From NCBI GenBank assembly GCA_016938135.1, contig JAFGVD010000007.1:1-64000 (forward strand): a stretch of DNA of 64,000 bases, given 5' to 3'. The stretch comes from Coriobacteriia bacterium (GTDB lineage: Bacteria > Actinomycetota > Coriobacteriia > Anaerosomatales > Anaerosomataceae). Positions within the stretch are counted from its first letter, which is position 1. Each line of letters starts with the position of its first letter. The notes beneath the pieces are model-generated. The model was not told the origin of the DNA. It saw only the letters and a list, made by a program, of their open reading frames with translations, and made no database searches. Position numbers and translations under genes: made by a program. Shown in pieces: positions 60,664 through 64,000 of this stretch.

Positions 60664-61403
60664 GCAGGCGACGCACCATAGCGATTGCGGTCACGGTGGC
60701 AGGCGCGCTTGCCTTCGTCTGGCTCATCAACGCCACGGCGCTGTGGGAGTTCGCCCTGCGGGCGCTGTTCCCCACGCTGCGCGACGTGTTGATGCCGCGT
60801 GACACCCTGGCGACATTCGTGCTGCAGCACCTTGCCCTCGTGGGGACGTCTAGCGTGCTCACGATAGCAGTGGGCGTTCCTCTCGGCATCTGGGTCACTC
60901 GACGAAGTGGCGCCGAGTTCCGCTCGCTTGTGGTCGCCGGGACAGACCTTGGGCAGACGTTCCCGCCGGTGGCGGTGTTGGCGCTTGCGATGCCGGTCCT
61001 CGGTTTTGGCTTCTGGCCCACCATCATGGCGCTGTTCATCTACGGGTTGTTCCCGGTCGTGAGCGCCACGATCGCCGGCATCGAGGCGGTGCCCCGTTCG
61101 GTTGTCGAAGCCGGGGTCGGCATGGGGATGAGCTCTTCGCAGGTCCTTATGCGCGCCGAGCTGCCGCTCGCGTCTCGCGTGATCGTCTCGGGCATCCGCA
61201 CCTCGGTGGCCATCAACATAGGGACGGCCACGGTGGGTGCAGCTATCGGGACCGGCGGACTCGGCGTCCCTATCATCGGCGGCCTTGCCGTGCAGAACAT
61301 GGCGTACGTGCTTGAAGGCGCTATCCCCGCGGCTCTGCTGGCGGTGCTGGCCGACTCGATTCTCGCGCAGGTGGAGTCGGCAGTGACGGTGGCCGAGGGG
61401 TAG
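60660..61403 (+). CDS. osmoprotectant ABC permease, second subunit
   Basis: 247 residues, six helices. Standard OpuBB/OpuCB-like permease: LALVGTSSVLTIAVGVPLGI, GTDLGQTFPPVAVLALAMPVL, the coupling loop IEAVPRSVVEAGVGMGMSSS and NIGTATVGAAIGTGGLGVPI. GTG start overlapping the ATPase stop. Completes a four-gene importer with two different permeases. Confidence 0.94.
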   Translation: MSRRRTIAIAVTVAGALAFVWLINATALWEFALRALFPTLRDVLMPRDTLATFVLQHLALVGTSSVLTIAVGVPLGIWVTRRSGAEFRSLVVAGTDLGQTFPPVAVLALAMPVLGFGFWPTIMALFIYGLFPVVSATIAGIEAVPRSVVEAGVGMGMSSSQVLMRAELPLASRVIVSGIRTSVAINIGTATVGAAIGTGGLGVPIIGGLAVQNMAYVLEGAIPAALLAVLADSILAQVESAVTVAEG

Positions 61404-61404
61404 T

Positions 61405-62862
61405 ATGGCCCTCTCGGCCCTAGCGCCCCGGCCCTCCACCCCGTACCCTTGCAGTATGTCCTTACTTCCCGATACTGCCCGCGCCACCGCCTCCGAGCAC
61501 GAGATGCTGCCGGTGGGTTCTGTGGTGCTCGCGCTCGTTTCCGGCGGTGCTGACAGCGTTTCGCTGTTGCGCCTGTTGGCGGACGGCCAGCTGGGTGATG
61601 ACCTGCGGCTGTCTGTGCTGCACGTCAACCACATGCTCCGTGGAGATGCCGCCAACGCCGACGAGGCGTTCGTCGGCGCGTTGTGCGCCGAGCTCGACAT
61701 CCCGTGCCGTATCGTGCGCTTCGACGTGGCGGCGTATGCCGAGGCCGAGGGGCTCAACCTTGAGGACGCCGGCAGGCGCGTCCGCTACCGCTTTGCAGAA
61801 GACGAGCTTGATGCTCGCTGCGAGAGCCTTGGCGTCTCGCCGCTTCGAGGGCGGATCGCTGTGGCGCACACGCTCAACGATCAGCTTGAGACGTTTCTGA
61901 TGCGCCTGGTGACTGGCTCAGGCCCTGCGGGGCTGCGAGCGATCGCCCCGGTGCGCGGTCGTATCGTCAGACCGCTGCTGGGCGCACGCCGCACGCAGGT
62001 CGTGGAGTACCTGGAGTCTTTGGGCCAGAGCTGGCGTGAGGATGCGACGAACGCGGATACCTCGAGGCTGCGATCATGGGTTCGCCACGAGCTGAAGCCG
62101 CTCGTGGAGAGCGTGAATCCCGCTTTTGACACCACCCTGGAACGCACGATCCGCCTTCTTTCCGACGAGGACGGGCTTCTCTCGGAGATGGCCGAGGCGT
62201 TCAGCTATGACTTCACCGAGCCGGTCGACGACGGCATCGCATTCAATCGCGACTACATGGCGACGCTCTCAAGACCGATGGCGCGCCGCACCGTTCGCGA
62301 GTCGTTGTTCCGCACGTTTCCAGAGGCTACCCGCCTTGAGTTCGAACACGTTGAGGCGCTTGTGGACGGTCTGGCCGAGGACTCCTTCGCGCGGGACCTT
62401 CCATTTGGCCTGCACGCTCGCACCGAGTACGGTAAACTCGTGGTTTCCCATAGGGATGCCGAGTCCATACGTCTGGCACCATGCTTGCTCGAAGTGCCAG
62501 GCACGTGCGACCTCGGTCAGCTCGGCGTCATCGAGGCGCGCTTCGTCCGTCTCGAAGACGTGAATGACGATCCGCAACGAGCCTTCGTGGACGGTGCGCT
62601 CGTTGGGGAGGCACTCACTGTGGATCGCCCGCGTCAGGGCGATCGGTTCAGGCCTCTCGGTATGGACGGCTCCAAGAAGCTCTCAGACCTGTTCATTGAC
62701 GGGAAAGTGCCCAAACGGTTGAGGGTCACTACGCCCGTGATACGGTACCGCGACCGGATCGTGTGGGTTGCGGGTCTGCGGCTCAGTGACGAATTCAAGG
62801 TCACGACGCAGACGACCGGGGTGCTGGAGTTGCACTGGCGAGGGGAACAGACTAGTACGTGA
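61405..62862 (+). CDS. tilS: tRNA(Ile)-lysidine synthetase
   Basis: 485 residues. The PP-loop ALVSGGADSVSLLRLL (near 44) binds ATP; HVNHMLRGDAANADEAF and AVAHTLNDQLETFLMRLVTG continue the catalytic domain; GDRFRPLGMDGSKKLSDLFID is the C-terminal tRNA-binding part. It changes C34 of the AUA-reading tRNA to lysidine. ATG at 61405 with GAGGGG before it; ATG at 61456 is the alternative. Confidence 0.95.
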   Translation: MALSALAPRPSTPYPCSMSLLPDTARATASEHEMLPVGSVVLALVSGGADSVSLLRLLADGQLGDDLRLSVLHVNHMLRGDAANADEAFVGALCAELDIPCRIVRFDVAAYAEAEGLNLEDAGRRVRYRFAEDELDARCESLGVSPLRGRIAVAHTLNDQLETFLMRLVTGSGPAGLRAIAPVRGRIVRPLLGARRTQVVEYLESLGQSWREDATNADTSRLRSWVRHELKPLVESVNPAFDTTLERTIRLLSDEDGLLSEMAEAFSYDFTEPVDDGIAFNRDYMATLSRPMARRTVRESLFRTFPEATRLEFEHVEALVDGLAEDSFARDLPFGLHARTEYGKLVVSHRDAESIRLAPCLLEVPGTCDLGQLGVIEARFVRLEDVNDDPQRAFVDGALVGEALTVDRPRQGDRFRPLGMDGSKKLSDLFIDGKVPKRLRVTTPVIRYRDRIVWVAGLRLSDEFKVTTQTTGVLELHWRGEQTST

Positions 62863-62897
62863 CGGCATGACCGTCACCCGCGTGGAAAGGTGAGCGG

Positions 62898-63437
62898 ATG
62901 CATCAGGACGTCGAGCGCATCATCTTGTCCGAAGAGGATATCCAGGCGCGCGTGCGCGCTCTGGGAGCCGAGATCGCCGCAGACTATCAGGGGCGATCAC
63001 TGTTGATGGTCGCAGTCTTGCGAGGCGCTGCCTTGTTCGTCGCCGACCTTGCCCGCGCGATCGACGGCCCCGTTGAGCTCGACTTCATGGCGGTCTCCAG
63101 CTACGGGAGTTCCACGAAGTCATCGGGCGTGGTGCGCATCCTGAAAGACCTGGATGAGACGATCGATGGCCGGGACGTGCTGGTCGTGGAGGACATCCTG
63201 GACACCGGTCTGACGCTCAAGTACCTGCTGCGCAACCTGGCATCACGCAAGCCCCGGAGCCTCGAGGTGTGCACGTTGCTCTCCAAGACGGGTAAGCAGC
63301 GTGTGCCGATCGACTGTAAGTACATCGGGTTCGAGATCCCGGATGAGTTCGTTATCGGTTATGGATTGGACTACGCCGAGCGGTACAGGAATCTTCCGTA
63401 CGTTGGCGTTCTGAAACCGGCGGTCTACTCGGTGTAG
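62898..63437 (+). CDS. hpt: hypoxanthine phosphoribosyltransferase
   Basis: 179 residues. [19 protein letters not shown] and the PRPP motif [18 protein letters not shown] (near 94). It salvages hypoxanthine and guanine; hypoxanthine would also come from the methylthioadenosine branch at 48-50 kb. Classic order tilS-hpt-ftsH, seen in many Gram-positive bacteria. AGGTGAGC precedes the ATG. Confidence 0.96.
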   Translation: MHQDVERIILSEEDIQARVRALGAEIAADYQGRSLLMVAVLRGAALFVADLARAIDGPVELDFMAVSSYGSSTKSSGVVRILKDLDETIDGRDVLVVEDILDTGLTLKYLLRNLASRKPRSLEVCTLLSKTGKQRVPIDCKYIGFEIPDEFVIGYGLDYAERYRNLPYVGVLKPAVYSV

Positions 63438-63459
63438 CCCACCTCAAGGAGTGTTGAGT

Positions 63460-64000
63460 GTGAACAAGAACCTACGAACCGCTCTGTTCTACATGCTGGT
63501 GATCGTGGCGCTGTTCGCGTTTATCGTGAACAGCTTCGACGCCGGCGGTGGGATCGTCGAGCTGAACGCTAGCGACTTCGTCAAAGCGTTGAAAGACGAC
63601 AGGGTCGTCACAGCGGAAGTCTTCCTTCGCAACAAGGAGATACAGGGCACCTTCTATGAGGATGCCCAGGCGAAGACCGACAAGGAACCGAGCGAATTCA
63701 CCACGACCTATCAGGGCGATGACTGGTTCGCCCAGCTCATCGACGAGAACCCTCCCATTGAGGGATACACCGTCAACACCCAGGACCAGAACTGGTTCGT
63801 CTCGCTGCTCGTGCAGCTCGTCCCGGTTCTTCTGATCGTCGGGTTCATGTTCTTTATCCTGAACCAGATGCAGGGGTCCAACTCCAAGGTGATGTCGTTC
63901 GGCAAGGCGAAAGCCAAGCGTATGACCCGTGATCAACCCAGGATCACGTTTAAAGACGTGGCAGGCGTGGATGAGGCGGTCGAGGAGCTGCAGGAGATCA
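63460..64000 (+). CDS. ftsH: ATP-dependent zinc metalloprotease FtsH, N-terminal part
   Basis: GTG start with AGGAG eight bases before. 180 residues are visible: helix one LFYMLVIVALFAFIVNSF, an extracytoplasmic FtsH-N domain (LNASDFVKALKDDRVVTAEV), helix two LLVQLVPVLLIVGFMFFILN, then FGKAKAKRM and ITFKDVAGVDEAVEELQEI, the start of the AAA domain. The Walker and HExxH motifs are beyond the right edge. It degrades membrane and regulatory proteins. Confidence 0.96.
   Translation, partial: MNKNLRTALFYMLVIVALFAFIVNSFDAGGGIVELNASDFVKALKDDRVVTAEVFLRNKEIQGTFYEDAQAKTDKEPSEFTTTYQGDDWFAQLIDENPPIEGYTVNTQDQNWFVSLLVQLVPVLLIVGFMFFILNQMQGSNSKVMSFGKAKAKRMTRDQPRITFKDVAGVDEAVEELQEI

Overview
The window reads as chromosomal DNA of a high-GC anaerobic or microaerophilic actinobacterium, most like the deep, non-Streptomyces lineages related to Coriobacteriia. 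This is inferred from gene content and codon use; no 16S rRNA gene is present. Pointers are a V/A-type ATPase in place of an F-type one, the futalosine route to menaquinone, a Tat-exported selenocysteine formate dehydrogenase, a multihaem cytochrome c, two selenoprotein genes read through in-frame TGA codons, frequent GTG/TTG starts and tightly overlapping operons. I see no prophage, insertion sequence, CRISPR array or rRNA operon. Almost everything looks vertically inherited and intact.

Layout. 1-4.4 kb: a secreted protein fragment, a PFL/DUF711 protein and an ACT-domain protein, DUF951, and a CapA-like plus degenerate M23-like envelope pair. 4.6-13.5 kb: a complete V-type ATPase operon (H-I-K-E-C-F-A-B-small membrane protein-D); its K subunit keeps the Na+-ligand residues known from Enterococcus NtpK. 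13.6-18.1 kb: a possible structured RNA, a bidirectional terminator, TldE/TldD, an NlpC/P60 hydrolase and initiator tRNA-Met. 18.3-20.3 kb: an NSS-family symporter and a lipoprotein. 20.3-26.0 kb: a lipid island with a serine-palmitoyltransferase-like enzyme, an N-acyltransferase-like protein, a lipid acyltransferase, a CDP-alcohol phosphotransferase and a patatin; I propose it makes sphingolipid-like or other amide-linked lipids. 26.1-30.2 kb: a cobalamin riboswitch and terminator controlling a B12 uptake operon plus a corrinoid adenosyltransferase. 30.2-37.9 kb: redox genes, including a glutaredoxin, a ferredoxin:thioredoxin-reductase/Rieske fusion, a multihaem cytochrome c, SPFH/NfeD, FdhE, a selenocysteine peroxiredoxin lipoprotein and a thioredoxin-like lipoprotein. 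37.9-42.6 kb: formate dehydrogenase FdhGHI-type (alpha with Sec). 43.2-48.2 kb: a complete branched-chain amino-acid-type ABC importer. 48.2-52.9 kb: methylthioadenosine salvage, an NDH-2-like dehydrogenase and a methyltransferase. 53.0-54.2 kb: a small protein and a molybdenum-storage-protein homologue. 54.2-57.2 kb: MqnC-MqnA-MqnE. 57.4-61.4 kb: a glycine-betaine-type ABC importer. 61.4-64.0 kb: tilS-hpt-ftsH (ftsH runs off the end).

How the parts may work together. Formate oxidation outside the membrane (alpha/beta/gamma) would feed menaquinone made through futalosine. NDH-2 would feed the same pool, and the multihaem cytochrome is a possible outlet. FdhE and the molybdenum-storage homologue fit the Mo/W enzyme. 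Membrane energy would be coupled, probably as a Na+ gradient, by the V-ATPase and used by the NSS symporter. The Sec-peroxiredoxin and the thioredoxin-like lipoprotein next to it form a plausible extracytoplasmic peroxide defence pair. The Sec machinery (selA, selB, selC, selD) must lie elsewhere.

Most unusual items: the candidate sphingolipid-type cluster, the Sec-peroxiredoxin lipoprotein, the FTR-Rieske fusion, the Mo-storage homologue, the BtuD-like ATPase with an extra C-terminal domain, and two intergenic regions with strong unexplained RNA structure.
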